Below are positions 16,679-25,617 of a stretch of 33,574 nt of DNA, one piece after another. The first letter of the stretch is position 1, and every line of letters begins with the position of its first letter. The notes beneath the pieces are model-generated. The model was not told the DNA's origin. It ran no database searches and was given only the letters and a program-made list of their open reading frames with translations. The DNA is from Candidatus Aminicenantota bacterium (GTDB taxonomy: Bacteria > Acidobacteriota > B3-B38 > Guanabaribacteriales > B3-B38): contig JAOUOQ010000002.1 of NCBI GenBank assembly GCA_029880275.1, positions 1-33,574 on the forward strand. The letters are read 5' to 3'. The position numbers and the translations under genes were made by a program.

Positions 16679-17910
16679 ATATCCGTATATTAATTTTATC
16701 ACGCACTTTTCCTATTCCGCCTAATAGTGGAACCAACCGCAGGATTTTTGCCTTTGCTAACTATTTAGCTCACAAGCATGATGTAACATTGGTCTGTTTG
16801 CATGACATGGGTGAACAAAAGCCACAATTAGAATACAAGACACCCTGGCGGACTTTTTTAGTCCCCTTGCATCAAAAAAATAAACTCTATGTCTTGCTTC
16901 GTGCTTTTGCCTCTCGATACACATATGCACAGATTAAATTCTATAGTAATGAATTACAAGACGCTTTAGAAAAGTTATTTTCAAAGGAACGATTTGATGT
17001 AATTTGGGTGAACTTCCTTGACATGGCTACTTACTTGCTGAAAATCAAGACGAGCAACTGGAAGCATAGCTTATTAATACTCGACCAGCATAACCTTGAC
17101 GAGTCAGTTTGGAATAGCTTCTTAAAATCGCATATCAATCCCGTTTGGAAACTATTTGCCCTATGGGAAGTGATAAAAGTTAAACAATTACAAGCTCGTT
17201 ATTTACCTGTCTTCGACATTATCTTGTCTGTTTCCAAAGATGACATAAAGGCAACACAGCCCTATATTAATACTCATACACAGGTTTGGCTAACTCCTAA
17301 CGGTGCAGATACTCGATATTTCAAATCAGCATCCTCACTAAGAAAGAATTGTCCAAATCCCCGAGTTGTTTTCGGCGGTGCAATGGATGTTACCATGAAT
17401 CAGGATGGTGTGCTTTGGTTTATCAAGAAAGTATATCCACTTGTTCACAAAAAGATTCCTTCAATTCAATTCTGGATTGTTGGGCGCAACCCCCCTTTAA
17501 AGATACAGAGGCTCAATAAGATTCCTGGCGTTCATGTTACCGGGACCATTTGCGATGTCCGAGATTATTATGCTCATGCAGATGTGTTTATTGTACCAGT
17601 ACGCTTGGGTGGAGGTACAAAGCTTAAAACCTTAGAGGCCATGGCAATGGCTTTACCTATAGTCAGCACTCCTACAGGAGTTCAAGGTCTTCAAGCATTA
17701 TCAGGAAAGCATTTATATATTGCCAACGATGCAGAGACCTTTGCAAATAGAATCATTGAATTGATACGGGATCGAGAGAAAGCTATGGTAATGGGAAAAG
17801 AAGCTCGCTATTTTGTTGAAAAGCATAATAGTTGGGATGCTATTGTGAATAATACGGAAAAAAAGCTTTTAGAATTTATAAAAAAGAAGCATACGTATAA
17901 TATACATTAA
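16675..17910 (+). CDS. Family 4 glycosyltransferase with no canonical start codon
   Basis: The C-terminal domain is a clear GT-B of family 4: VVFGGAMDVTMNQDGVLWF, FWIVGRNPP, GVHVTGTICDVRDYYAHAD and GGGTKLKTLEAMAMALPIV, similar to the exosortase-locus glycosyltransferase stp1 type. The first usual start in frame is TTG at 16789, but that would drop an obviously real N-terminus: IRILILSRTFPIPPNSGTN and RRIFAFANYLAHKHDVTL are encoded in frame just before it. Between the in-frame TAA at 16603 and 16789 there is no ATG, GTG or TTG. The natural start is ATA at 16675, overlapping the upstream TAA as ATAA, with AAGGA at 16666-16670. One G-to-A change at 16677 would have turned ATGA into ATAA. The gene may use a rare start, be silenced, or contain a sequencing error. 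Confidence 0.85.
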   Translation: MNIRILILSRTFPIPPNSGTNRRIFAFANYLAHKHDVTLVCLHDMGEQKPQLEYKTPWRTFLVPLHQKNKLYVLLRAFASRYTYAQIKFYSNELQDALEKLFSKERFDVIWVNFLDMATYLLKIKTSNWKHSLLILDQHNLDESVWNSFLKSHINPVWKLFALWEVIKVKQLQARYLPVFDIILSVSKDDIKATQPYINTHTQVWLTPNGADTRYFKSASSLRKNCPNPRVVFGGAMDVTMNQDGVLWFIKKVYPLVHKKIPSIQFWIVGRNPPLKIQRLNKIPGVHVTGTICDVRDYYAHADVFIVPVRLGGGTKLKTLEAMAMALPIVSTPTGVQGLQALSGKHLYIANDAETFANRIIELIRDREKAMVMGKEARYFVEKHNSWDAIVNNTEKKLLEFIKKKHTYNIH

Positions 17911-18080
17911 ATCTTCCAGATATGCTCCCCATTGTAAGAGACTCTTCATAACCAACACGGTAAGATTTCGCAATTAGCAAGAAGAATGAACGTATAGAAA
18001 GGATAAATAAGTGTTAAAAAGTTTGCTTAAATAAGAAGCAAAAAGAACCTTTAATATCGTTGAGGAAGTCTATAAAAAAC

Positions 18081-19070
18081 ATGTTAAGAAATCCAATACA
18101 GAAGTTAAATAAATTATATTACCATTGGAAACGTGGCTATTGGATGTTAGATCCCAGAACATATTTGGGGAATTATAAAAATATACCCATTGATAGACCA
18201 ATATTCTTACTGGGTGTTCAGTGTGGCGGCTTAACTTTAGTATCAAGGATGCTGAGGAGACACCCATCTGTGGTATCGGTGACCGGAAATTACCGTTATT
18301 GGTCGGGAGCCGATGAAATGCATACTGTCTTGGGTCCTATTCTTCCATCTGAATTATCAGGATGCCGGTATAAGGTACCTAACTCTAAACATCCTTTATT
18401 TTCCCCACCACGGAGCTGGACTTATGCCTGCAATGAACTCTTACCATATTATCGTAGAACTGCATTAGATGCTAATCCTGAGTTAACAAAGAAATTTAAA
18501 AGAATAATTCAGATAATAATCGCAAAATATGCTATTGACAAACATAATGCCCGTTTTACCGATAAAAGTCAGGTTTATACGGTGAGAGTCGCGCTAATTA
18601 GTGAATTATTGAGAGAGAATAATCCGAAGTTCATACTTATAGTTATGAATCCATATGCTCTATGTTACAAGGCAGCAAATGGAAAAGCTGCTGATATAGA
18701 TCGACTCAAAAAAAAGCTATCACTTGAAGTGCGTTTAAATATTTGCGCGCAACATTGGGCTAATTCTATGAAATGTGCTTTAGAGGACAGAAAAGAAAAT
18801 ATGCTAATTATTCGATTTGAGGATATCTTGCAAGACCCAATAACTTATATGAGAAAACTATGTAAATTTGCTGAATTAGATTTTAACGAGGATATGTTAC
18901 CTCAGCCACATCATAAAATCCCACTTGGCTCAAGATTCCCAGATCGTTGGTATCCCTTAGAACCAGAAAGAAGTCAAAACTACTTTCAAAAAATAGGAAG
19001 AAAAGAAATAGAAATTGTTAGCAAATACTGCAAGAATCTTGCCCTTCAATTTGGCTACCATATTCCCTGA
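18081..19070 (+). CDS. Sulfotransferase-family protein with altered PAPS-binding motifs
   Basis: The fold pattern is that of PAPS-dependent sulfotransferases. A 5' phosphosulfate loop position is seen in PIFLLGVQCGGLTLVSRMLR, a 3' phosphate strand in FILIVMNPYALCYKAANGK, and the C-terminal IIRFEDILQDPITYMRKLCK typical of the family. The usual loop is PRSGTTL, here QCGGLTL, and the usual RDP of the second motif reads MNP, so catalytic competence is uncertain. If active it would put sulfate on a sugar of the polymer, which is rare outside marine or special lineages. The start is ambiguous: ATG at 18081 (AGGAAG 12 bases upstream) or TTG at 18060, which gives 7 more residues. It is 8 bases before the bi-domain oxidoreductase. 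Confidence 0.72.
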   Translation: MLRNPIQKLNKLYYHWKRGYWMLDPRTYLGNYKNIPIDRPIFLLGVQCGGLTLVSRMLRRHPSVVSVTGNYRYWSGADEMHTVLGPILPSELSGCRYKVPNSKHPLFSPPRSWTYACNELLPYYRRTALDANPELTKKFKRIIQIIIAKYAIDKHNARFTDKSQVYTVRVALISELLRENNPKFILIVMNPYALCYKAANGKAADIDRLKKKLSLEVRLNICAQHWANSMKCALEDRKENMLIIRFEDILQDPITYMRKLCKFAELDFNEDMLPQPHHKIPLGSRFPDRWYPLEPERSQNYFQKIGRKEIEIVSKYCKNLALQFGYHIP

Positions 19071-19078
19071 AAATCAAT

Positions 19079-21256
19079 ATGAAGCAAATCATTCAAAACT
19101 ATAAAACCGGGAAAATAAAGTTAGCTGAGGTGCCGGTTCCTGCAATTAAATCAGGTGGAGTGTTGGTGAGAAATGTTGTTTCTCTTATTAGCGCAGGAAC
19201 TGAAAGGTTAATGATTGATTTAGCTAAAAAAAGTTTACTGGGAAAAGCCATTGCCAGACCTGATTTATTAAAGCAGGTCATTAATAAAGCCAAAAGCGAG
19301 GGCATAAAAGAAGCGCATCGACAGGCGGTAAGCAGATTGGATACCCCGGTTCCTTTAGGCTACAGTTGTGCCGGGGAAGTGATGGAAGCGGGCGAGGGGG
19401 TGGATGATTTTAAGATAGGGGATAAGGTAGCTTGTTTTGGCAGTGGCTATGCCTCTCATGCTGAGGTTGTATTTGTGCCCAAAAATCTCTGCGTAAAAAT
19501 ACCAGAAGGCGTAAGTTATGAGGACGGCGCCTTTGCCGGTGTGGGGGCTATTGCGCTGCATGCGGTAAGAACGGCTGACCCGCAATTAGAGAAAAACATC
19601 GCAGTCATCGGGCTAGGGCTGCTGGGGCTGATTTCTGTTCAGTTATTAAAGTCCTCAGGATGCAATGTATTCGGAATTGATGTAGATGAGGAGAAAACTT
19701 CTCTAGCTTTAGAACTTGGTGCAGATGATGTAGCAATTACAAGTGATGATGTTATAACAAAAGTAAAGAGTTTCTCCGGAGGCAATGGGGCTGATGCGGT
19801 AATCATCTTCGCCAGCACTAAAAGCAACAAGCCTGTTGAGTTAGCCGCTGAGATAGCTCAAGAAGGTGCAAAAATTGTAGTCCCTGGCATGGTGGATTTA
19901 AAACTTCCCCGAAAAGCATTTTATGAAAAGGAGCTAAAGCTCATTGTATCCAGAGCGGCAGGTCCCGGGGCTTATGACCCTGTGTTTGAGGAGAGGGGGG
20001 TAGATTATCCTATCTCTTACGTCCGTTGGACTGAAAAACGGAATATGGAAGCATTTTTAAATCTAATGGCAAAGGGGAGGATTAATTTAGATAAGCTTAT
20101 TACTCACAGATTCAAGATTGAAGAAGCAGAGAAAGCTTATGAGATGCTAACCAGAAAGTCCTCTGAGAAATACATAGGCGTTTTATTCTGTTACGATAGA
20201 GAAAAATCATTAACAGCGAAAATAGATATTAGAAAGCAGCAGGTTAACCAAAGAAAAAAGAAGAGGGAAATAAATATTGGACTGATAGGCGCGGGGCTTT
20301 TTGCCAAAGGGACGATTTTGCCTATTCTCAGGAAAATTCCTTATGTTAATCTGCGAGGTATTGCAACAACCACAGGGAGCAGCGCGAGACATGTAGGGGA
20401 TAAATACGGTTTTGAATATTGTAGCTCTGATTACGAAGAAATCCTAAATGATCAGGACATCGATTGTGTGATAATTGCCACCAGACATAATCTCCATGCA
20501 AAGATGGTAATAGAAGCCTTGGAAAAAGGGAAGGATGTATTTGTTGAGAAACCCCTGGCTTTGTCAATTGAAGAGCTAAAAAATGTCGTTGATTCATGGA
20601 AAAATCAGCAAGGGCGCTTGATGGTGGGATTCAACCGCCGCTTCTCACCTTTCTCGGTGAAGGCTAAGGAGTGGCTGGGAAGTATCAATGAGCCGTTGGT
20701 TATCCATTGTCGGGTGAATGCCGGATTTATTCCTAATAGCAGCTGGGTTCACGACCCAAACCAAGGAGGAGGTAGAGTCATCGGTGAGGTCTGCCATTTT
20801 ATAGACCTTATTCAATATTTCACCGATTCTACTCCGAGCGAAGTCTATGCAACGAATTTAGCCTCTAATGTTTATAAAGCCAGTGATAATGTTACCATCA
20901 ATTTAAAAATGTCTAACGGCTCAATAGCTTCTATAACCTATGTCGGCAATAGTGATAGAGCTTTTCCGCGAGAGCGTATAGAGATATTTGGAGGAGGGGC
21001 AGCTTGTGTTATTGAGAATTTCAAAAAACTTGAATTCGTACAAAGCGGAAATCGCAAGAGACTCAGTCGATTTAATGTGGACCGTGGTCACAAAGATGAA
21101 TTTAAAACCTTTTTTAATACCCTGTTGAAAGGTAGGTCAGCTCCTGTTGACCTTTCTGAATATATATATACTACCCTCACTACCTTTGCTGTTGAGGAAT
21201 CCCTGAGAAAGGGAGCGCCAGTGCAATTAAGCTTAAATAATGTTGGACTGCAATGA
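19079..21256 (+). CDS. Bi-domain oxidoreductase: MDR/alcohol dehydrogenase-like plus Gfo/Idh/MocA
   Basis: This 725-residue protein joins two dehydrogenase modules. Residues 1 to about 370 form a medium-chain dehydrogenase (VPLGYSCAGEVMEAGEGVDD, GDKVACFG, Rossmann motif VIGLGLLGLISVQ). The position of the catalytic zinc cysteine reads VSLISAGTE, so no zinc-alcohol chemistry is expected there. From about 395 a Gfo/Idh/MocA module follows (INIGLIGAGLFAKG, the EKPLALS motif near 489, then WVHDPNQGGGRVIGEVCHFI). This architecture is a known family of polysaccharide loci, often next to heparinase-like genes and a WbuB-type glycosyltransferase, and is thought to convert a nucleotide sugar. It overlaps the next gene by ATGA. 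The exact reaction is not established from this sequence. Confidence 0.9.
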   Translation: MKQIIQNYKTGKIKLAEVPVPAIKSGGVLVRNVVSLISAGTERLMIDLAKKSLLGKAIARPDLLKQVINKAKSEGIKEAHRQAVSRLDTPVPLGYSCAGEVMEAGEGVDDFKIGDKVACFGSGYASHAEVVFVPKNLCVKIPEGVSYEDGAFAGVGAIALHAVRTADPQLEKNIAVIGLGLLGLISVQLLKSSGCNVFGIDVDEEKTSLALELGADDVAITSDDVITKVKSFSGGNGADAVIIFASTKSNKPVELAAEIAQEGAKIVVPGMVDLKLPRKAFYEKELKLIVSRAAGPGAYDPVFEERGVDYPISYVRWTEKRNMEAFLNLMAKGRINLDKLITHRFKIEEAEKAYEMLTRKSSEKYIGVLFCYDREKSLTAKIDIRKQQVNQRKKKREINIGLIGAGLFAKGTILPILRKIPYVNLRGIATTTGSSARHVGDKYGFEYCSSDYEEILNDQDIDCVIIATRHNLHAKMVIEALEKGKDVFVEKPLALSIEELKNVVDSWKNQQGRLMVGFNRRFSPFSVKAKEWLGSINEPLVIHCRVNAGFIPNSSWVHDPNQGGGRVIGEVCHFIDLIQYFTDSTPSEVYATNLASNVYKASDNVTINLKMSNGSIASITYVGNSDRAFPRERIEIFGGGAACVIENFKKLEFVQSGNRKRLSRFNVDRGHKDEFKTFFNTLLKGRSAPVDLSEYIYTTLTTFAVEESLRKGAPVQLSLNNVGLQ

Positions 21257-22476
21257 AAATTTTAATTCTATCTCATACTTTTCCTCCTGAACCAGGCTCC
21301 GCATCAGCGAGGATGTTTGAATTAGCTGAATATTTAGTCAATCGAAATCATAAGGTAAGCGTTATCACCGGTTTTCCTAACTACCCTCGTGGAGTCATAT
21401 ATCAAGGATACAAAAATAAACTTTATCAAAGAGAAAAAATACAAGGAATTAATGTTACCAGAACACTTGTTTATATTACTACCCGGAGAGCTAAGTTTTT
21501 ACCCAGATTACTAAATTATGCTTCATTTATGATTTCTTCTGTCTATGGAGCTCTTCTTGCTGGTAAACCTCAATTAATCTACATCTATTCACCACCAATT
21601 TTTCTTGGACTTTCTGCCTATGTCATTGGGAAGCTATTTAAATCTCCATTTGTAATTGAAGTTAACGACCTTTGGCCTGAAGCTCCGATAGCATTGGGAA
21701 TGATAAAGAATAAATATCTTATTAATCTCTCTAAAAAGTTAGAAAAATTCATTTATAAAAAAGCCCATAAAATATTTTTCTATTCCCACATTATGAGACG
21801 ATATGTAATTAATCTTGGAATCAATAGAGGTAAAACTGAAATTCATCCGCTCTGGATTGATACTGAATTTTTCAAGCCTACAAACTCCAATAAGAGAATC
21901 TTAAAACAACATCAAATTGATAACAAGTTTATTATTATGTATGCCGGAAATATCGGGAAAGCTCAAGGTTTAGAACACCTAATTGATTGTGCAAAATTAT
22001 TACATAAAATAAACAAAATGGAATTTGTCATCATCGGAGACGGCATTGAAAGAAATGAGTTGATTAAGAAAAGCGAGAATTACAAACTGGACAACATAAA
22101 ATTTATCAATCAACAGCCAAAAGAGAAAATAATTAAATTTTTATCAGCGGCTGATGTGTTATTTCTTCATCTTAATAAAGCACCCCATCGCTTGGGTACC
22201 ATTCCCGCCAAAATTCTCACTTATATGAGCATGGGTAAGCCAATTCTTGCAGCATTGGATGGTGAGGCAGCCGAACTTATAAACAATCACCAATGCGGAA
22301 TTAAGGTCGAACCTGAAAATCCTCAGGCTATTGCAAAGGGAATTTTAGCCTTATATAAAAATGAAGCTTTAAGGAATGAGCTTGGCGAAAATGCTCGCCA
22401 TTGTGCGATTTATTATTATTCAAAGTCAAAATTGCTTAGCGAATTAGAAACTTCTTTGCAGAAACTCGCTAACTAA
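21253..22476 (+). CDS. Family 4 glycosyltransferase, WbuB-like
   Basis: The protein (407 residues) starts MKILILSHTFPPEPGSASAR, with VITGFPNYPRGVIYQGYKNK and FVIEVNDLWPEAPIALGMIK, a set of motifs typical of the WbuB-like (N-acetyl-fucosaminyl transferase) branch of GT4. The C-terminal nucleotide-binding domain has IMYAGNIGKAQGLEHLI, FVIIGDGIER and LGTIPAKILTYMSMGKPIL. It should act on the lipid-linked unit at the inner membrane, perhaps with an amino-deoxy sugar donor produced by neighbours. It shares an ATGA overlap with the bi-domain oxidoreductase, and the next gene begins on the very next base, so all three are translationally coupled. Confidence 0.92.
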   Translation: MKILILSHTFPPEPGSASARMFELAEYLVNRNHKVSVITGFPNYPRGVIYQGYKNKLYQREKIQGINVTRTLVYITTRRAKFLPRLLNYASFMISSVYGALLAGKPQLIYIYSPPIFLGLSAYVIGKLFKSPFVIEVNDLWPEAPIALGMIKNKYLINLSKKLEKFIYKKAHKIFFYSHIMRRYVINLGINRGKTEIHPLWIDTEFFKPTNSNKRILKQHQIDNKFIIMYAGNIGKAQGLEHLIDCAKLLHKINKMEFVIIGDGIERNELIKKSENYKLDNIKFINQQPKEKIIKFLSAADVLFLHLNKAPHRLGTIPAKILTYMSMGKPILAALDGEAAELINNHQCGIKVEPENPQAIAKGILALYKNEALRNELGENARHCAIYYYSKSKLLSELETSLQKLAN

Positions 22477-23523
22477 ATGATTCCTTCTATTAAGATTGAT
22501 CAGCAATTTAAGAATTTTCGCGTACATTTAGTGAGAAATGGTGTGCTATATGCGTCAAAAGGATACGCTCTCTATAAGAAATCTAATGATGTTGATATTT
22601 GGCATAAAATAATAACTATAAAAACAGATAGTATTCATCGTATATTAAGCAAATTTAAATTACTTTCTCGTCTATTTAGAATTGGTATTCATAATATAAT
22701 TCCATTATCATCGGGTACATTAATTTTGATAGTTCAGGGAAAATTTTACCGCCTTAGTGAAAAGAATAATAAAATCGAAATAGTCCACAGACTTCGCTAC
22801 GGTCGACGCCCTTTATTACAAGGTTGTTGTATTGATCCCTCCGATAATATCTATTACGGAGAATATTGGATGAATTCAAAAAGGAGAGAAGTGCATATTT
22901 ATCAGGGAATTAATGATGGGAGGGAGTGGAAAATAATTTATACTTTTCCCCCTCATTCAATAAGGCATGTGCATTGTGTCCAATATGATCCTTTCACAGG
23001 CTGGCTATGGATTTCCACCGGCGATCGAGAAAAGGAATGCAAGATTGCATATTCAGAAGATGGTTGTCAAACATTGATTGAAATAGGGGCTGGAAATGAA
23101 CTCTGGCGAACTACGAGCTTAATTTTAACCAAAGAATATATTTATTGGGGTACCGATGCTGAGTATATGCAAAATTACATCTGTCGCTGGAATCGAACAG
23201 CAGGCACTGTAGAGAAACTTCAAGCAGTAGACGGCCCTATATATCACTCAAAGCGTCTGAATGAGGGAACATTTCTCTTTAGCTCAGGGGTAGAGAATGC
23301 GCCGAGCGAATGGGATAATTTTGCTCGTGTTTGGATTTCATCCAATGGTATTGAGTGGAAGGAGCTCGCCAAATGGAGAAAAGATAGGCTTTCGCCACAT
23401 TATTTTGGCTACGGAGCTATTTATTTTGCTCAAGGAGAAGCAGGAAATGGACTTTTTTATTTTTCGCCCGTGGCTTTGCGATATTTAAGAGCTGGTTCCT
23501 ATTGCGCACAAATTAATTATTAA
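22477..23523 (+). CDS. Predicted beta-propeller protein with Asp-box-like turns
   Basis: I cannot assign a function. This 348-residue protein has repeated beta-rich units with Asp-box-like turns (AYSEDGCQTLIEI around residue 190; WISSNGIEWKEL around 287) resembling BNR/sialidase-type propellers. There is no signal peptide or membrane helix, so it is probably cytoplasmic. Aromatic and His residues are frequent (DPSDNIYYGEYWMNSKRREV, HSIRHVHCVQYDPFTGWLW). It occupies the slot between the WbuB-like glycosyltransferase and a GNAT gene, where related loci often have a heparinase/alginate-lyase-like gene. It starts directly after the preceding stop codon. It could be a glycan-binding or lyase-type enzyme, or a scaffold. 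Confidence 0.7.
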   Translation: MIPSIKIDQQFKNFRVHLVRNGVLYASKGYALYKKSNDVDIWHKIITIKTDSIHRILSKFKLLSRLFRIGIHNIIPLSSGTLILIVQGKFYRLSEKNNKIEIVHRLRYGRRPLLQGCCIDPSDNIYYGEYWMNSKRREVHIYQGINDGREWKIIYTFPPHSIRHVHCVQYDPFTGWLWISTGDREKECKIAYSEDGCQTLIEIGAGNELWRTTSLILTKEYIYWGTDAEYMQNYICRWNRTAGTVEKLQAVDGPIYHSKRLNEGTFLFSSGVENAPSEWDNFARVWISSNGIEWKELAKWRKDRLSPHYFGYGAIYFAQGEAGNGLFYFSPVALRYLRAGSYCAQINY

Positions 23524-23544
23524 TTTGCCTTTTAGATATTTAAA

Positions 23545-24606
23545 ATGCGTTGGAATACAAGAATTGCCAATCGCGATGAGATCCCCAAATTACTTTCACT
23601 TTTTCAAGCCGTCTATAACAGACCGCTTTCGTCAGAATATTGGCAATGGAGATATAACGGAAATCCTGAATGTAATACCGAAGTATTAGTCATAGAACAT
23701 AAGGGCAAAATCATCGGAATGAGACCTATGTCCTCATTTACCTTTAAAGTAGCTGATACCGAGATAAGAGCAACATTATTTACAGATGTTGCGACTCATC
23801 CTTCTTTTAGAAGAATGGGTGTTTTTTCAAGCTTGATAAAAGAAGCAACACAATTAAGTGAAAATAGAGGAGATAGATTTATTTATACATTTCCCAATAA
23901 AAAATCTTTTCCGGCTTATATGAAGATAGAAAGCTGGAATCATATAGGCTCTATTCCGCTCTACATAAAACCTTTGAGAATTCATAATTATTTGCATCGT
24001 AAAGTAAATAAATCTAATTTTGTTGATTCAATGTCTGCCTTGAGAAAATTAGAAATCAACCCTCCTGCTATTGAAATTAAAGAGTGCCAGCTTTCGATTT
24101 CAAAATTGAATAGGTTTGACAAACGAATAGATGAATTATGGAACAACATTAATAACAAATATCCTATTATTTTAAAAAGGGATAGCCAATATTTAAATTG
24201 GCGATATATTCAACAACCTGATGTGGATTATCTTATTTTATGTGCAGAGTCTCGGGATAAAATAAAGGGATACATTGTATTAAAAACAGATACATTATTT
24301 GGTTGGTGGGCTGGCTTAATCGTAGATATTTTAAGTGAGAATGAGGAAACCTGTTTTCACTTAATTGCTCAAGCAATTAAATTTTTCCGTAAGCTTAAAA
24401 TTGAAGTTGCAGGTTGCATCATAACCGACATACTATTTTATCCACTCGCCTTAAGAAAAAACGGATTTTTTCGATTTCCTAATTTATTGTGTCCTAAAGA
24501 ATTTTATGTTGTATGCTATTACAATTCTACCTTTTCTGATTTTTCAGGAGAAGCGCAGAATTTCTCTAAGTGGTTTCTCACCTGGGGAGATACAGATACT
24601 GCATAA
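23545..24606 (+). CDS. GNAT-family acyltransferase
   Basis: The 353-residue protein has the acetyl-CoA-binding core of GNAT enzymes in TDVATHPSFRRMGVFSSLI (about residues 80-98; the R-x-x-G-x-x position reads RRMGVF), preceded by the beta strands VLVIEHKGKIIGMRPM. A second, less clear GNAT-like half follows (LNWRYIQQPDVDYLILCAES), so this may be a tandem-GNAT protein, like many polysaccharide-locus acyltransferases. It would acylate an amino sugar or glycan. Neighbouring genes encode a polysaccharide deacetylase and the sugar epimerases, which supports an amino sugar in the polymer. The acyl donor and acceptor are unknown. Confidence 0.78.
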   Translation: MRWNTRIANRDEIPKLLSLFQAVYNRPLSSEYWQWRYNGNPECNTEVLVIEHKGKIIGMRPMSSFTFKVADTEIRATLFTDVATHPSFRRMGVFSSLIKEATQLSENRGDRFIYTFPNKKSFPAYMKIESWNHIGSIPLYIKPLRIHNYLHRKVNKSNFVDSMSALRKLEINPPAIEIKECQLSISKLNRFDKRIDELWNNINNKYPIILKRDSQYLNWRYIQQPDVDYLILCAESRDKIKGYIVLKTDTLFGWWAGLIVDILSENEETCFHLIAQAIKFFRKLKIEVAGCIITDILFYPLALRKNGFFRFPNLLCPKEFYVVCYYNSTFSDFSGEAQNFSKWFLTWGDTDTA

Positions 24607-24649
24607 TTTCTAATACCCATCAAACCTTAAACAATTCGAGTGAATTAAA

Positions 24650-25525
24650 ATGTTTAAAAATAATAATGTATGTATTTTGAGCTTTGACATAGAAGATTGG
24701 TTTCAAGTGGAGAATTTGAAGCAGGCTATTAAAAAAGAAGAATGGGAGGGACAGAAATTAAGAGTTGTCGAAAATACGCGAAAATTACTTAGCATCTTGA
24801 ATAATTATGGAATTACAGCTACATTCTTTGTTCTGGGATGGATTGCTGAAAAAGTTCCCCAGTTAATATATCACATTCATAAATTGGGTCATGAAATCGC
24901 TAGCCACGGCTATGAACATGAATTAATACATAATTTATCTCAAGAAGAATTTAGAAATGATTTAATAAAATCAAAGAGAATTTTAGAGGGAATAACAGGT
25001 CAAAAGATTTTAGGATATCGAGCCCCCAGTTTTTCCATAACTGATTGGACTATTGATATGCTGAAAGAGATAGGGTATGTTTACGATTCCAGTTACTTCC
25101 CAACCTCTTTTCATAATCGATATGGTAAACTCAATTCTAAAGCTTCCATTAAAAGATGCACAAAAAATGGACTCTTTCAATATTCTAATGGTCTTATTGA
25201 AGTTCCTATGCCTACGCTTAATCTCCTGAGTATATCAATTCCTTGGGGAGGAGGAGCTTACTTCCGTTTAATGCCATATCCTATTTTCAAACAGGGAATA
25301 AAAACGATCCTAAATAAAAATAAACTATTTACCTTTTACTTTCATTCCTGGGAAATTGATAATGATCAACCTCGCATTAAGAATATTAAATTAAATTATA
25401 AGCTAAGACATTACACAGGCTTAAAAAATTCCTATATGAAGTTAGAACGATTCTTAAAGGATTTTTCTTTCACCTCGATAAGAGATTATCTGAAAAGAAT
25501 GGATCTCCTACCTGTCAAGTATTGA
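24650..25525 (+). CDS. Polysaccharide deacetylase (NodB-like, XrtA-system type)
   Basis: This 291-residue protein contains the NodB-fold metal motifs: SFDIEDWF (motif 1, Asp at residue 13), HEIASHGYEHE (His at 86 and 90, the metal pair) and RAPSFS (Arg at 124). It ends with TFYFHSWEID and the C-terminal region typical of DUF3473-containing deacetylases found with the XrtA/exosortase exopolysaccharide system. It would remove N-acetyl groups from amino sugars of the polymer or its intermediates. No signal peptide is visible, consistent with that subfamily. No exosortase gene lies in the window, so the XrtA link is by family resemblance only. Confidence 0.9.
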   Translation: MFKNNNVCILSFDIEDWFQVENLKQAIKKEEWEGQKLRVVENTRKLLSILNNYGITATFFVLGWIAEKVPQLIYHIHKLGHEIASHGYEHELIHNLSQEEFRNDLIKSKRILEGITGQKILGYRAPSFSITDWTIDMLKEIGYVYDSSYFPTSFHNRYGKLNSKASIKRCTKNGLFQYSNGLIEVPMPTLNLLSISIPWGGGAYFRLMPYPIFKQGIKTILNKNKLFTFYFHSWEIDNDQPRIKNIKLNYKLRHYTGLKNSYMKLERFLKDFSFTSIRDYLKRMDLLPVKY

Positions 25526-25617
25526 AATAAGAGTTCCTAAATTTAAAAGAAAAAGCTTAATTTTAGTGATTATTAATGTAGTAATTCATCATTATTTCCA
25601 CCTTTATGGAGCAAGGG

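Noticed and set aside
16789..16791. TTG at 16789 as start of the glycosyltransferase
   Set aside because: It would remove about 38 residues that are clearly the conserved GT4 N-terminus, encoded in the same frame upstream.
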